A stretch of 64,000 nucleotides of DNA from Cryptomeria japonica (GCF_030272615.1 NC_081412.1:140160747-140224746), one strand, 5' to 3'; shown: positions 24,546 through 36,054, numbered from the stretch's first letter. The notes: a model not told the origin generated them from the letters alone. A program made the numbers and translations.

Positions 24546-24877
24546 TGAAGAAGTTGAGAAATACAACTTTAGAGATCCCAAGAACACCTGCAAGCAAAAT
24601 ACCTGTCACAAGAGAAGAATGGAGGCAAAAAGCAATAATGTCTCTGAAGAAGAAGATTATCATTCAGAGAGGGAATTATGAAAAAATACAATACAATCCT
24701 TATAAAAGGATATTAGCAACCCTAAAGAAACCCTAAATGGATAATGTGTATTTAATAATTAAAATAATTATTAAATACCTACAATATTATTAAATGCCCA
24801 AGTTTAGCTTAAGCGTAGAGTATAATAGACTAATAATTAAATAAATAATTATTAGCTAATACATGATAACTCTAACA
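24546..24877 (-). repeat. 5' LTR of the non-autonomous element
   Basis: It is 332 bp, TGAAGAAG to CTCTAACA on the + strand, homologous to 12038-12418. It is followed by AGATGAATGGG of the copia target. Confidence 0.82.
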
Positions 24878-25980
24878 AGATGAATGGGTTATAGACAGTG
24901 GATGTTCACATCACATGACTGGTGACAAGATAAAATTTCTATCACTACAAGAATTTGATGGCGGATTAGTTAGATTTGGAGACAACAAAGCATGTAGGAT
25001 CAAAGTCAAGGGAACAATATCATTGGATGGTAAGACTAACACTGATAATTTTTATTATGTTGAAGGCTTAAAGCATAATCTTTTAAGTGTAGGTCAGATG
25101 GTGGATAGAGGATTTCATTTACAATTCAAGGATGGAAAATGTAAGATCATCAATAGATCTGGATTGGAAATTGCTTCTGGAACTCAGACCAACGGAAACA
25201 TCTTTCATTTGAACTTTGATGAGAAAGCTTGCTTGATTGCTCAGATTCATGAAAGCTGGTTATGGCATAAGAGGATGTGTCATGTAAATTTTGATTGCAT
25301 AGTGAAGATCAGTTCAACACAAGTTGTCAGAGATTTGCCCAAAATTGTCAAACCTCATAATCTGGTATGTAGAGAATGTCAAATGGGTAAGCAAGTCAAA
25401 ACTTCTTTTAGAAGCATACATGATAAATCTAATGAAATTCTTGATCTTATTCATACTGATATGTATGGACCGGCTAGGACTAAAAGTTTTCAAGGTGATA
25501 TGTACTTTATGTTACTTATTGATGATTATTCTAGAATGAAGTGGATAACATTTTTTTTTTAAAAATCTGAAGCTTTTGAGAAATCCAAAATCGTTAAAGC
25601 TATGGTTGAGACTGAGACAAGACTAAAGATAAAGTGGTTGAGATCAGATCAAGGCAATGAGTTTACATTTGGTGAATTCAACAACTTTTGTGAGAAGAAT
25701 GGAATTAAAAGACAACTTTCTGTACCTAGGACTCCACAACAAAATGGATTGGTGGAAAGGAAGAACATAGCCATATTGGATGTGGCAAGGACTATGATGA
25801 CATAAGCTAAATTGTCTGATATTATTGGAGGGAAGTTGTCAATAACATTGTATACACTTTCAACAGAGTACACATAAAAGGTGACACTGGTAAGATTCCT
25901 TATGCATTATGGTTTGGTCATACTCCTACTGTCAGATATTTCAGGATTTTAAGAAGTAAATGTTACATTAGAAGAGATGA
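24878..25980 (+). pseudogene. pol: Copia protease end, GAG-pre-integrase and integrase core
   Basis: The protease site WVIDSGCSHHMTG is at about 24884-24930. The GAG-pre-integrase zinc region follows (LWHKRMCHVNFDCI, CRECQMGKQ). The integrase core keeps all three acidic residues in context: LIHTDMYGP, WLRSDQGNEF and PQQNGLVERKN. Stops occur at 25560 (in an A/T run) and 25803, and a frameshift lies between about 25805 and 25985. Apart from these the domains are of normal length. Confidence 0.87.
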
Positions 25981-25984
25981 TGCA

Positions 25985-26449
25985 TTGGGAAAATTTGATC
26001 CTAGAAGTGATAAAGGAATATTTTTGGGTTATTCTACCAAGAGAAAAGCATATAGATGTTATAACAAAAGATTGACTATGATAACAAAGAGCATGAATGT
26101 CAAGGTGGATGAACATGGCAGTAATCAGATCAGATCATATGACTATGGACCTGAAGATGAATTCATCACACCTGAACCGGTAATGCATGAAACTACTTAG
26201 AACAATGAACCTGTCACTCCGATAACATCAGAAAACTCAATTGTGACAGAGGAACAACATAAAGAGTCAGTAAATCAAGAAAATTCAAAGACTCACAGGT
26301 ATGTGAAACTAAATCATTCTAAAGATCAAATCATTGGAGATAAAAGCAAATGTGTGATGACTAGGAGAAGGCTAGCTACTGAAGAGGTATGTTTGATTTC
26401 TCAAATTGAACCAGAACCATTTATTGAAGCAAGTAAACATGAAAATTAG
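25985..26449 (+). pseudogene. Copia integrase C-terminal region and linker to RT
   Basis: FDPRSDKGIFLGYSTKRKAYRCYN is the standard post-integrase segment of copia elements. A polar linker ending ISQIEPEPFIEA follows. TAG stops lie at 26198-26200 and 26447-26449; the frame is otherwise continuous into RT. Confidence 0.82.
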
Positions 26450-27310
26450 ATAAAAGCAATGGAAGAAGAATTAGATCAGATTGAAAAGAATAAGACATGG
26501 GAACTAGTTCCTAGACCTAAAGACAAGAACATTATTGGAACTAAATGGGTTTATAGGAATAAATTGAATGAGGAAGGTCAAATTATGAGGAACAAAGGTA
26601 GATTGGTTTGTAAAGGTTATTCACAGAAAAAAGAAGTTGATTATGGTGAGACTTATGCCCTGGTTGCAAGAATTGAAGCGTTAAGATTTTTTCTTGCTTA
26701 TACTGCACACAAGAACTACAAAGTATATTAGATGGATGTCAATTGCACATTTTTGAATGAAGATATTGAAGATGAAGTCTACATTGAGCAACCTGATGGA
26801 TTTTCTTTATCCGAAGACAAAGACATGGTTTGCATATTGAAGAAAGCTTTATATGGACTAAAACAAGCCCCTATGGCATGGTATGCTAGATTAGAAAAAT
26901 ATATTTCTAACCTTGGTTTTAGCAAAGGTAATGTTGATAGTAACTTATATTACAAAATTGAGCATGATGACATATTGATCATTTAAGTCTTTGTGGATGA
27001 TATCATTTTTGGAGGAGAAGATAGTCTATGCATGAAATTTGTTGATGATATGAAGAATGAATTTGAAATGTCTATGATTGGTGAGATGAAATTTTTATTA
27101 GGTTTGTAGATTACTCAGACTGATAAAGGTATTTTCATTTGTCAAACTAAGTATGTGAAGGAGTTACTTAAGAAATTTGGACTTGAGAATTCCAAACCTA
27201 TCGGTACTCCTATGATAACTAGTTGCAAATTGTCAAAGGATGATGAATCCCCTAAAGTGAGTCTAAGTATATACAAATCAATGATTGGTGGAATGATGAA
27301 CTTAACTTAG
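26450..27310 (+). pseudogene. Copia reverse transcriptase
   Basis: It starts AMEEELDQIEKNKTWELV and includes GTKWVYRNK and ALYGLKQAPMAWY. The catalytic box is VFVDDIIFGG (26987 onward) with both Asp residues intact. In-frame stops are TAG 26729-26731, TAA 26984-26986 (directly before the catalytic box), TAG 27107-27109 and TAG 27308-27310. There is no frameshift. It would copy element RNA into DNA in the particle but cannot be made whole from this copy. Confidence 0.87.
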
Positions 27311-27943
27311 ACTAGACCTGATATTATGAATGTTGTTTGTATTACTTCTAGATTTCAGTCAAATCCTAGAGAAACTCATGGTATTGTTGTTAAGAGGATA
27401 TTTAGGTATTTGGCAGGTACAACAGACCTTGGGTTATGGTATCCAAAGAATGATGAATTCAGATTATGTGCATATACAAGTTTTGATTGGGGATGAGATG
27501 TGGATGACATGAAGAGCACTAATGGTGGTGCATTCTTTCTTGGGAAGAAATTGGTTTCATGGCTTAGTAAAAAACAATCATGTACTTCATTATCTACTAT
27601 TGAAGAGGAATATGTAGTTGTTGCTACCAACTATACTCAGATTTTATGGATGAAATAAATGTTAAAAGATATAAGGGTAAGTTGTGATGAGCATATTGTT
27701 ATTCACTGTGATAATATTGCTGCTATTGATATGTCAAACAATTCGATATTTCATACCAAATTAAAACACATTTCTATAAGGTATAATTTCTTGAAGGAAA
27801 AGGTTGAAGCAAAGGAAGTCAGATTGGTTTATGTGCCTACTAAGGAGCAGATTGCAGATACTCTAACTAAACCATTGCCTAAAGATACTTTTGAATATCT
27901 CAGAGATCAGTTGGGGGTTACCAACCCTTTGGAAGAGACTTAG
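27311..27943 (+). pseudogene. Copia RNase H
   Basis: The segment runs TRPDIMNVV, FRYLAGTTDLGLWY, DDMKSTNGGAFFLGKKLVSW, STIEEEYVV, VIHCDNIAAI, and ends TLTKPLPKDTFEYLRDQLGV, the usual C-terminus of copia pol. Stops are TGA 27494-27496 and TAA 27656-27658. The natural stop is at 27941-27943. Confidence 0.87.
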
Positions 27944-28194
27944 AGATGTAGGAATACATCAATCCAATAAGCTTATAAGATATTTTCCTTGATCCGGGTT
28001 GATGAGATGATGCTACTACTCGGGGGGAGTAGTCGACTATTTGGTTCAGTATTTTTTTTGGTATCTATCCTTTGTCATTGATGTCAAAGGGAGAGAGGTG
28101 GTATTCATGTGAAAATCAATCATATCTTTGAGGGAGATTGTTGCCATTTCTTGACACTTGGATGTTTTGCACATTTAGTGTTGCCATCAATGCC

Positions 28195-28206
28195 AAAGGG
28201 GGAGAT
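28195..28206 (+). other. Polypurine tract of the copia element
   Basis: AAAGGGGGAGAT lies directly before the LTR start TGTTGG. A similar CTCGGGGGGAGTAG purine run at about 28019 lies further upstream. Confidence 0.7.
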
Positions 28207-29429
28207 TGTTGGAAATATGATGGATTTGGTTAAGTGTTGTCATTGATGTCAATACTATATCCTGGTTGGAGGCTATCTCGGTTGGACCTATCTCGGTTAG
28301 TCTTGGTGATCATCTTGGTTTTTGCTATGAATTTGATCCAGTATGATCAGATCTTTGGAATCGGTTTTGGATGCTTACTCTAGATGGTTATTTGTTTCCC
28401 ATATTCTATTGGTTCATGTTTTGGTTCTCCGGCAACTATCGCTTATGTTCCCGGTTGGTATTTCCTGGTACCGGTTAGCTTTACCAATAAGTGATATTTG
28501 GTGTTTTGGTCAGACAATTTTGGTCCGGCTTATGGAATTGGTTTCTATCATGCTGAAAGTACTTCTTGATCATATTCTAAGTGTTTGGTGACTTTTCATT
28601 GGTTGGCGTGTTGTTATGGTGGTCCTATTTGGATCCGGTTAGACTTTTTGGGTTACTTCACTAAGGGTTTCTACTGGTTGGTGAACCATGTTGGATTTTG
28701 GTCTTAGCAGAATTTACGACGGATGTAATTGTTTGGTTACTTGATTTAGGTCCATGTTATATAATGTAAATCATAATATTGGTCTAGTGATACCCTGTAA
28801 TGTAATTTTTGTTATTATGGGTTTATGGGTTTAGGGTTTAGCCGACCTTGTCAATAAGGTTGATGATCTGTATTTATAGGTGACTTATTCATGTAATTTA
28901 TATATCAATCGATATATGGATGGGATCAATGGTTATGTCTGCATTATTAGAGAGAGATTTATGTGTGAACAAGTGATATATCATTCAGTGAAGCTTTTTG
29001 TATTGTAGGGAATACATATGTGTTTAACCAAAGTTGTATCAAGCATTAGGAGATGCTACTTTCATAGTTCATTCTTTTTGGATTGTAGTCCAATGTTTTT
29101 GTAAGTTAGTGAGACTTCTTTTTGTGATGAGCAGTGAGCTCTAGGCGGTTGGCCTGATTGCAAGTGCAATCCCCATTGTAATTTCATATACTACTACAGA
29201 AGTATTATCTGATTGTGGGTAGGGTTTCCCGCCGTGGTTTTTCCCTTTACTGGGTTTTCCACGTCAAATATTGGTGTTGTGTGTATTGTGCTTTCGTGTT
29301 CTATCCTTCATTGTGTTGGTTTCTTTGTGCTTTGGTTTAATGGTTTTGATATGTATAAGTTTTGATTTCTTATGGTAAACTGATTCACCCCCCCTCTCAG
29401 TTTACACCCGGTATCAGATCTATCTAACA
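28207..29429 (+). repeat. Copia 3' LTR
   Basis: It is 1223 bp, from TGTTGGAAAT to TATCTAACA, with matching TGTT/AACA ends. A TATA-like TATTTATAGG lies at 28871-28880. A C-rich CACCCCCCCTCTCAG segment near the end is common in copia LTRs. The sequence to the right returns to the outer non-coding element. Confidence 0.82.
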
Positions 29430-29930
29430 GATGTGTCCTTCCTAAAATCAGACTTTATCAATCACATCAATCCTATCAATCTCATTAATTAGATCAATCC
29501 TATCAATCTCATTAATTAGATCAATCCTATCAATCAAATCAATCTAATCAATTTTATCAATTTTATCAATCCTATCAATCTCATCAATTAGATCTATCCT
29601 ATCAATCAAATCAATCTAATCAATTTTATCAATCAAATCAATCCTATCAATCTGATCAATCTTATCAATTCAATCTTATCATTCAATCAATCTACAAATC
29701 ATTCCAACCATCTCTTCCATCTAATCAAACTCATTCATGCCATCAAGTTAACCATTCTTCATCTTTCCTCTAACATTCTTCTTCTTTCAAGAGATCATTC
29801 ATGCCTTTAATGCACAAACAATCTCTTGAGGGGGCATTATACCCTAACATCATCGGGGCATACTGGGGCAGAATTTTTTTTGTTTTCTTTGAAACAACGT
29901 CGTCTTGACATTGTGTCAAACAGGGAAAAA
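29430..29930 (+). repeat. ATCAAT-rich low-complexity tract and 3' end of the outer element interior
   Basis: About 29450-29700 is a dense run of TATCAATC/TAATCAAT variants (basic unit 8-12 bp, irregular). The last 110 bp before the LTR contain CTTGAGGGGGCAT and TTTCTTTGAAACAACG. These resemble the corresponding stretch next to the 3' LTR of the Tat-like element (42834-42930, other strand). The purine tract AGGGAAAAA abuts the LTR at 29931. Confidence 0.65.
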
Positions 29931-30113
29931 TGTAGACACCTAAAAAATGTCCCATTAATCACTAATTATTTGTCCTAATTAATTAAGTAATTCTTTAATT
30001 ATTTAGTTAAGCTAATTATTCTTCTAAACTGACTCAATCATCACATTCTTAATTAATTAATCAATTAACCCTATCTCAGATATTAATTAAATATTATTTA
30101 TTTAATTAATTTT
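29931..30113 (+). repeat. Outer-element 3' LTR, piece 1
   Basis: It starts TGTAGACACC after the purine tract and matches 4471-4700 with small gaps. It is interrupted by the LINE at 30114. Confidence 0.8.
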
Positions 30114-30401
30114 TTTTTGTATTAAGTATCATAAAATATCATTACAAAGTTCAGTAAATCAGGTTGGAAAACACATAGCCAACTGGCAAATAAATCTCAT
30201 AGTGACAAAAAACAATGGCAGGAAGGCCAACGAGCCATATCATGTGACCATTATACACAGGTTCGGCCGAATCACAAAATTACAGAGTTGGATGTCCCAT
30301 ATACAAAATATATCATAGAGGAAACATGTTGTCAACTAACTAAACAGGAAGGAGTCAAGATCAATATTATCTCCCAAGGGGGGGAGCCACACAGTCCATC
30401 C

Positions 30402-31948
30402 TTACTCTCCCTCGCACCACACTAGTACATTTCCTTCAGTGAACTGGTCTCTATAGGGGTGGGTAGGTAGTCCTTCCAGTTCCATTTGAATGAAATCCTC
30501 TCTCTGTTGTCTTGCCTCCATCTCCTGCATAAATCTCATTAGTACATGCTCAAAGTGTGACTTGTTGCTTCCCATTCGGTCCCAAGTGAGCCCATGGGAC
30601 AGTTCTTGGATAAGACGTGTTGTTCCATCATTAAGCCATCTGTCAAATTTGTCCTCTTCAAGTAGAAGAACCACAGTGACCTGCATAGCAACAAGGTAAC
30701 GAATGAGTCTCCTAAGAGACTCAGTGAGGTATCTACCCTTTCCAATAAACACATCATCACTCCTAGATTTCCAAATGATCCAAATAATTTCCAAAGAGAG
30801 AACAGACCAAAAGAGATTAGCACATTTCTTGCCACCTTTAATATAACCAAGTACCACCTCATCAATAGAAAGACATTTATTATCAACTGAAAAACCAAAC
30901 AATTTCCACACCTCTTTGGCGAAATGACATTCAAAAAAAATATGTAGCACAAATTCAGGGAGATGACACAATTTACACAATAGGGGGTTGCCATTATTGT
31001 CCTTAAGAGGGAGCTTGTGAAGCAAAAGTTTCTAGGCAAAGAACTTATTTTTTGGTTCAGTCAGAGCAGACCAGAATCTCAAGAGATTAGAGTGCCACAT
31101 TTTAGAATCCCAGGTGAGGTTCCAGATATTGTTGAGATGAGTTAGGATATCTTCGGAATCAACAAGGGAAGAGTAGATCAGTTTGGCCTTCATCAGAGGG
31201 AGGGGAGAGCCATTACCCCAACAAAGGGAGGAGATTGGGGAGAGTGAAGAAGTGGCATGTGAGGAGATGATGGGTGTGAGTGCAGTCTTGAGGACATTGT
31301 AGGTTCTGGCTTGGGAAACAAGGAGGTTGAATTCTGAGCTAAGGGCATGCTAAGAGATCAGGGAACCGTCTTTGAAGATATGTCCAAAAGTAACCAGTTC
31401 TAAGTTGTGCCACTTCAAGGCAGAGCATCCTTCAAGGTAGACCAGTTGCTTTCCATTATGTAAAGTATTCCACCATATAGATCTGCCCAAGTTGAGAGAA
31501 CCCTTATTATCAACAATGCCCCTGTTACTGATGAATTGCATGACATGGTTCCAAGCCCTCCATATAGACTTGAAGACTTATGATCCTGCAGGAGAGATCT
31601 CAAAATTACCAGCAATCAGGTCCCACATGGGCAAGTTCTTCTAATTATTTGCCTTTTTAGGGGTGGAGCACTGTATATTATGTCTGATCAGAACTTTCCA
31701 AGGTTCATTACCATCAAGGGCTTTAAAAATCCACTTGGCAACCAAGGCAATGCCCTGAATTTTGAGGTCTTTGAGGCCCATACCCCCTGCATCTTAGATC
31801 TAACACACCACTCCCATTTAACAACATGTTGCTTCCTCTTCCCCTTCCCATCTGACCATAGAAATTTCTTGATTTGTTTTTGAAGATAATTGAACTGGTA
31901 ATTACTGAATAGCCAGGCTAAAGAGCAATAGATGTTATATGACAACAA
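30402..31948 (-). pseudogene. LINE ORF2, C-terminal region with zinc-binding RT domain
   Basis: The fragment at 31948-31688 (LQKQIKKFLWSDGKGKRK) is the thumb-like segment typical of plant L1. Shorter open pieces run to about 31350. The frame 31025-30402 holds the zf-RVT signature CKLCHLPEFVLHIFFECHFAKEVW (Cys-x2-Cys, His, Cys). There is no RNase H domain after it. At least two frameshifts separate the pieces. Confidence 0.78.
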
Positions 31949-33827
31949 GATTTTTTGACAGACCTGAAACTGACCTACCAGGGAGAGGAAGTTCCTGTTC
32001 TATTTGGTGAGTTTTTTTATCCACCTTATTCTTGAACCACTCCCACATTTCTTTCAGATTCGGGGAGATAGAGAAAGGGATACCCAAATATCTAGTGATC
32101 ATGTTTGGTCCTCCCCATTTCAAGTCAAATTTAGTCATCCAGTTAGGAGGGGAATCGGTCCATCCTAGCAAGGTAGATTTATGGAGAGCAATTTTTCTGC
32201 CCGAGGCCTTACAAAAGATTTCAATATTGTACAATAGAGAGGATAAGTTCTCCTCTTCCAAGGTTAACATAATAGTTGTATCATCAGCAAACTGAACATT
32301 GATGATTTCCTCTTTATTAGGGAGAGAGATGCCTTTGACCTTGGGGGTTATATTGCAATCCTTAAGAACATAGTGCATAGAATCAACAGCCAACACAAAT
32401 AAGGTCAGGGCAAGTGGGCAGCCTTGTCTTATTGACCTAGAAAGAACAATATTACCAAATCTATTTTCATTTACATCAACAACAACATTGGCCTCACAGA
32501 GTAATGTTTGAACTATCCTACAGAATGTCTCTGGAAACCCCAAATTTACTAACATCTGAATTATGAAGCTCCACTCTATCCTATCATATGCCTTTTCAAA
32601 GTCAATCAACAACATGGCCCTGTTTTGTCCTGAGTCCTTAGCCCACTCGAGAGATTCCTAACAGGTTACCAAATTTTCTAGGATATATCTGCCTTTAACA
32701 AATCCTGTTTGGGTGGGGTTGATTATCTTTGGAAGGATTTTAATCAGCCTATTAGCCACCACTTTGGCTAATATCTTATAGGAGACATTTAATAGTGTGA
32801 TAGGCCTCCAATTCTTTAGTAATATCTTGTCCCCCTCCTTAGGGATGAGCTTGTTAACCCCTTGGTTGATTTCTTTGCCCAGGGTTCCTTTATTAATAGC
32901 TTCCAGATATAGGTTGTGGAGGTCACCAACAATCCACCTAATGTTCTTCTTGTAAAATTCCATCGGAAAGTCATCCAGTCCAGGGGATCTGTCATTGCCC
33001 ATTAAGGAGATGGCCTTTTCAATTTCCTCTTTTGAGATGGGTTTCCCTACAAACTCATAATCCTCTGTATTAAGCTTAGGTGGGATCAATTCCTTAATGA
33101 GAACCCTGGCAGCCCTATGTTCATCATTTAACTCTTCTGCAGTGAATAAATTTTGGTAGAATTGGGTGAAGCACTTTAGGATCTCCTCCGAGTCTGTAAT
33201 ATGGGTATTGTTATCCCAGATAGAATTGATGTTCTCTTTTGCCTCTTTGACCTTAAGCAATTGGAAGAAAAATTTTGAGCCATTGTCTCCCGAGTCCAAC
33301 CAATTTAATTTGGTCCTGGTTTTCAACCCTCTAATTTTCTCATTCTGGATCTTCCTAAGGTGGTTTTTGATTGACGCCAGGGTGTTAGTAAGGCTTTCAT
33401 CATTAGGTGAGTTCTGAAGATTCATCTTTGCATTACAAATATCTTCTTGAAGCATCCTTTCAACCCGTCTGGCATCCTTGGCTTTCTTTTTCCCTACTGT
33501 TTGGTAGAGGGTGGTCCAACTTTTAATATTCAGATTCCATTTATCAATATTAGAGAGTCGGTTCTGCTCTTTCATATTAAAAAGTCTGAGGAAGACCAGG
33601 GCAGAGCAGAGATCCTCATCCTCCAAGATCCTAGTATTTAAGGTGAAGGAAGGAGGCATTGAAGAGGGGGGGTGAAAAGAGGGGGAGAGGTCTATTCCCA
33701 TTAGTTTGGGGTGGTGATCTGATAGTGTGTATGGGGAGACAGAGTAGTGATCTCCATTAGCTTTTTTACCAAAGTGTTTTTTATTGAAGTAAAGTTTGTC
33801 CAGCCTACAATAGATTCTCTTATTCAA
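31935..33827 (-). pseudogene. LINE ORF2, reverse transcriptase domain
   Basis: The same frame as the endonuclease continues to 32658, through the linker and RT fingers (LKNWRPITLLNVSYKILAKV, then TQTGFVKGR). A TAA stop follows, then the frame continues in 32615-31935 with LIDFEKAYDRIEW, SIRQGCPLAL and the catalytic box FADD (residues 109-112 of that stretch, near 32283-32291). Both Asp residues are present. The frame is lost at about 31940 by an indel. Confidence 0.88.
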
Positions 33828-34418
33828 CTACTGGTAATTACACCAAGTGAACCATACAATGTTTAGTTGGCCTTTCCTTCCAGCAATAGGGTCAACAAGA
33901 TGTATTTTATTGATCATTTTGTCCCATTGCAACCTTTCCATACCCTTCCATTCAAATTTGTTGCCTCCTTTTTTGTCATTGGCAAATTCAATCATATTGA
34001 AGTCACCCCCCACAATCCAAGGGATGTCTTCCAATCCTTCTAGCCATTTCCATAGTTCCCCCCTCTCTCTATAGTCATTAGGGGCATACACAAAGCAGAT
34101 TCCAAACTTTTGGTCATCCAGCTGAATAGAAACCCAGATAGCCCTGTCACAGGGGGATTGCCCCCAGTTAATCACTTTGCTAGCCCATCTAGGACTAAGT
34201 AATATGGTTTTACTGCCTTTACCCTTGGTATGGTTAGTATGAAAGGATGTAGCCTCCCTCCAAATACATTTAAGGTCGATTTGCAGGGTGAAGCCAACTT
34301 TTAGCTCTTGAAGAAGGAGGCAATCCATGTCTTTATGTCCATTAAGGAATCTTTTGATGATATATTTCCTATCAGGAGCCTCAAGGCCCCTGATGTTCCA
34401 AGAGATTGTTTTCAGCAT
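33828..34418 (-). pseudogene. LINE ORF2, AP-type endonuclease domain
   Basis: The ATG at 34416-34418 begins MLKTISWNIRGL, the classic start of plant L1 ORF2. Motifs are WNIRG (residues 7-11), QELK with catalytic Glu38, VYAPN and GGDFN (137-141). A TAG at 33828-33830 follows FTWCNYQ. The reading frame then continues unchanged into IYCRLDKLYF, so this is a nonsense change, not the domain end. The enzyme nicks target DNA for target-primed reverse transcription. Confidence 0.87.
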
Positions 34419-34558
34419 GGCTCACTTTGTTGGGTAGAGTCCATTTGGGATTTAAATCCCTCAAAACATTTAGGCCACTCCTCTTTATTTGTGATATTGC
34501 TAGCATCAAATACAATAGAGGAGCAGGGTCTATCTCTCTTTTTCCTTGCTTCAGATAT

Positions 34559-35248
34559 CTATTTGGGGTGAAGGGATTCCTTCCTAGAGGCACTATCTTT
34601 ACTATTCTTGGGAGATCTCTTCCTTCTAGACTTCCTGTGTTTGACCATAGTAAACCCTTCTTGTGTATCTACCGAGCCTTGTTCAAAATTGGTGTATCCA
34701 GGAGTGAAGGGGTCCATGTTGATCCCCTTGTCTTGTGTAACAGTTTGCTCTGCATTCAGGGCATCAATAGGGGTGCTAGAAGTACAGTAGCTACTACTAC
34801 CAGGGTCTCGCCCAAAGGCCTCTGAGCCATTGGATTCACCTAGAGGATCTACTAAGATCTCATCCACAGTAGGGTTAAGTCCACCAACTTTCATATCCAG
34901 GGTAGAATGATAGATCTCATCAGTTTTAATTTCAGTAGGACCCCTACATGCAGACAATTCAAGACCCTGATTAGAGGCACTGCTAATGGTATCTATTATA
35001 AGTGGAGCACCCCTATCCATGTCCTCAAGGCCAGTTATCTGCCACGAGGAGGCTTCAATTTCCAACTTCTGCTTATGAAGGTCTTTCTCAAGAACCTTCC
35101 TAGCTTCAACAACACTTCTCAATTTTTCCAACACAAGTTGTTGAGAATTTTGGGATCTCAGACCTGAGTGAAATTCGGGGTTATCAATAAATTTAGAGGG
35201 GCTGAAGGGTGAGGGATGGGTGGTGGAAAAGGGCATCTTTAATAGCAT
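34559..35248 (-). pseudogene. LINE ORF1, C-terminal part in a shifted frame
   Basis: This 229-codon frame begins at the ATG that overlaps the previous stop (TAATG). A possible coiled coil (about residues 38-75) is followed by a polar region, ending in a basic RKSRRKRS cluster. The frame upstream closes quickly, so this part was probably continuous with the zinc-knuckle half. Slippage in the homopolymeric C runs likely separated them; an alternative is a genuine stop/start overlap. It ends 140 bp before the endonuclease start. Confidence 0.55.
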
Positions 35249-36054
35249 TACTGTAGTTCATGATAGAGATAGCCATAGAGCGGGCTGAGGAGGAAGGGGG
35301 GGGGCGGAAGGGTGAGGGGTAGTCGGTGGGGGGGGGGGGGGTGGAAGAAGTCAGATGGCGGAGGGGGGGGAGTGGGGGAAAGAGCTTGAGAAAGGACAGT
35401 CAGAAGAGGCTCAGAGGGAGTAGCCCGAGGCTCGGAGGATGGGGGACTGGAAGAGGGGTATTTAACCCTACTAGATTTTTTATTCAATAAAGGGCATTTG
35501 CTTCTAAAGTGACCACTTACTTTACAATAATGGTAGGCATCTACACCACACATGTACTCAATTGGAAAACAAAAGGTTTTATTATCAAGGCAGATATCAA
35601 TTTTGGTGGGTATACCCGATTTTAGGGCTATGAGTAACCTAGCATCGAGATGTGAAAGAACCGAGGGGGAGGAGTCAATTTTTACAATTTTTCCCAAGGG
35701 TTCGACAATTCTATCTATACAAGACCGGAGAAAAGGGGGAATATTTTTAATGGTTATCCATTTTGGACAAGAAAGGGCAATAATTTCATTGTTACAAGCC
35801 TCAGGGTCCCAATGTACAGCCCTGAACGATGAATTCCCCACCGACCAAAACTATTTGTTGACAATCTTGCTTTGGCTTTCTTTATTATAAAAAAAAATTA
35901 AGAACAAACCCTTTTGAATCATTCTACAAAATGAAAAATGAAACCCTAGCTTATTGACCCACACATCTTGCAAGCATTTGTTCATGTATTGATGAGATGA
36001 TACATTATTTACATCAAAAGCGGCAAAAAAAAATGCCAAGTCCCTAAGCCTCAA
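35248..36054 (-). pseudogene. LINE ORF1, N-terminal RNA-binding part
   Basis: The frames 36054-35851 and 35841-35248 together resemble the DUF4283-like first half of plant L1 ORF1 (VWVNKLGFHFSF, then PKWITIKNIPPFL, then RLLIALKSG). A retroviral-type zinc knuckle follows. The knuckle reads YHYCKVSGHFRSKCP, so the first of the two leading Cys positions is Tyr. The C-terminal 60 residues are Pro-rich and encoded by long C runs (G runs on the + strand, 35296-35375). ORF1 proteins bind the element RNA. Confidence 0.7.

Larger units (their letters stand above)
22475..24877 (-). mobile_element. Non-autonomous LTR retrotransposon inserted in copia, one LTR missing
   Basis: On the minus strand: 5' LTR (24877 down to 24546), PBS (24545-24534), then an ORF-free interior down to about 22475. 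The interior is homologous to 12427-14140, including the GC-rich GGTGG stretch (about 23965-24190). The expected 3' LTR and purine tract are absent. The interior joins copia sequence at an AAGATGAA that occurs both in the interior next to the purine tract (12427) and in the copia target. No coding capacity is visible, so its proteins must have come from another element. Confidence 0.78.
21746..29429 (+). mobile_element. Ty1/copia element, 5' end lost, split by a nested insertion
   Basis: The order gag, protease, integrase, RT, RNase H is the copia order. The 3' side is complete, with PPT and LTR (28207-29429). The 5' LTR and the start of gag are missing; gag begins exactly where the chromovirus LTR ends. 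A non-autonomous element occupies 22475-24877 inside the protease-proximal region. From 25985 to 27943 the frame never shifts but holds eight stop codons, so it decayed mainly by base substitution. Confidence 0.88.

Noticed and set aside
28819-28842. Telomere-like TTTAGGG pair in the copia LTR
   Set aside because: Only about two imperfect units inside an LTR; not an interstitial telomere array.
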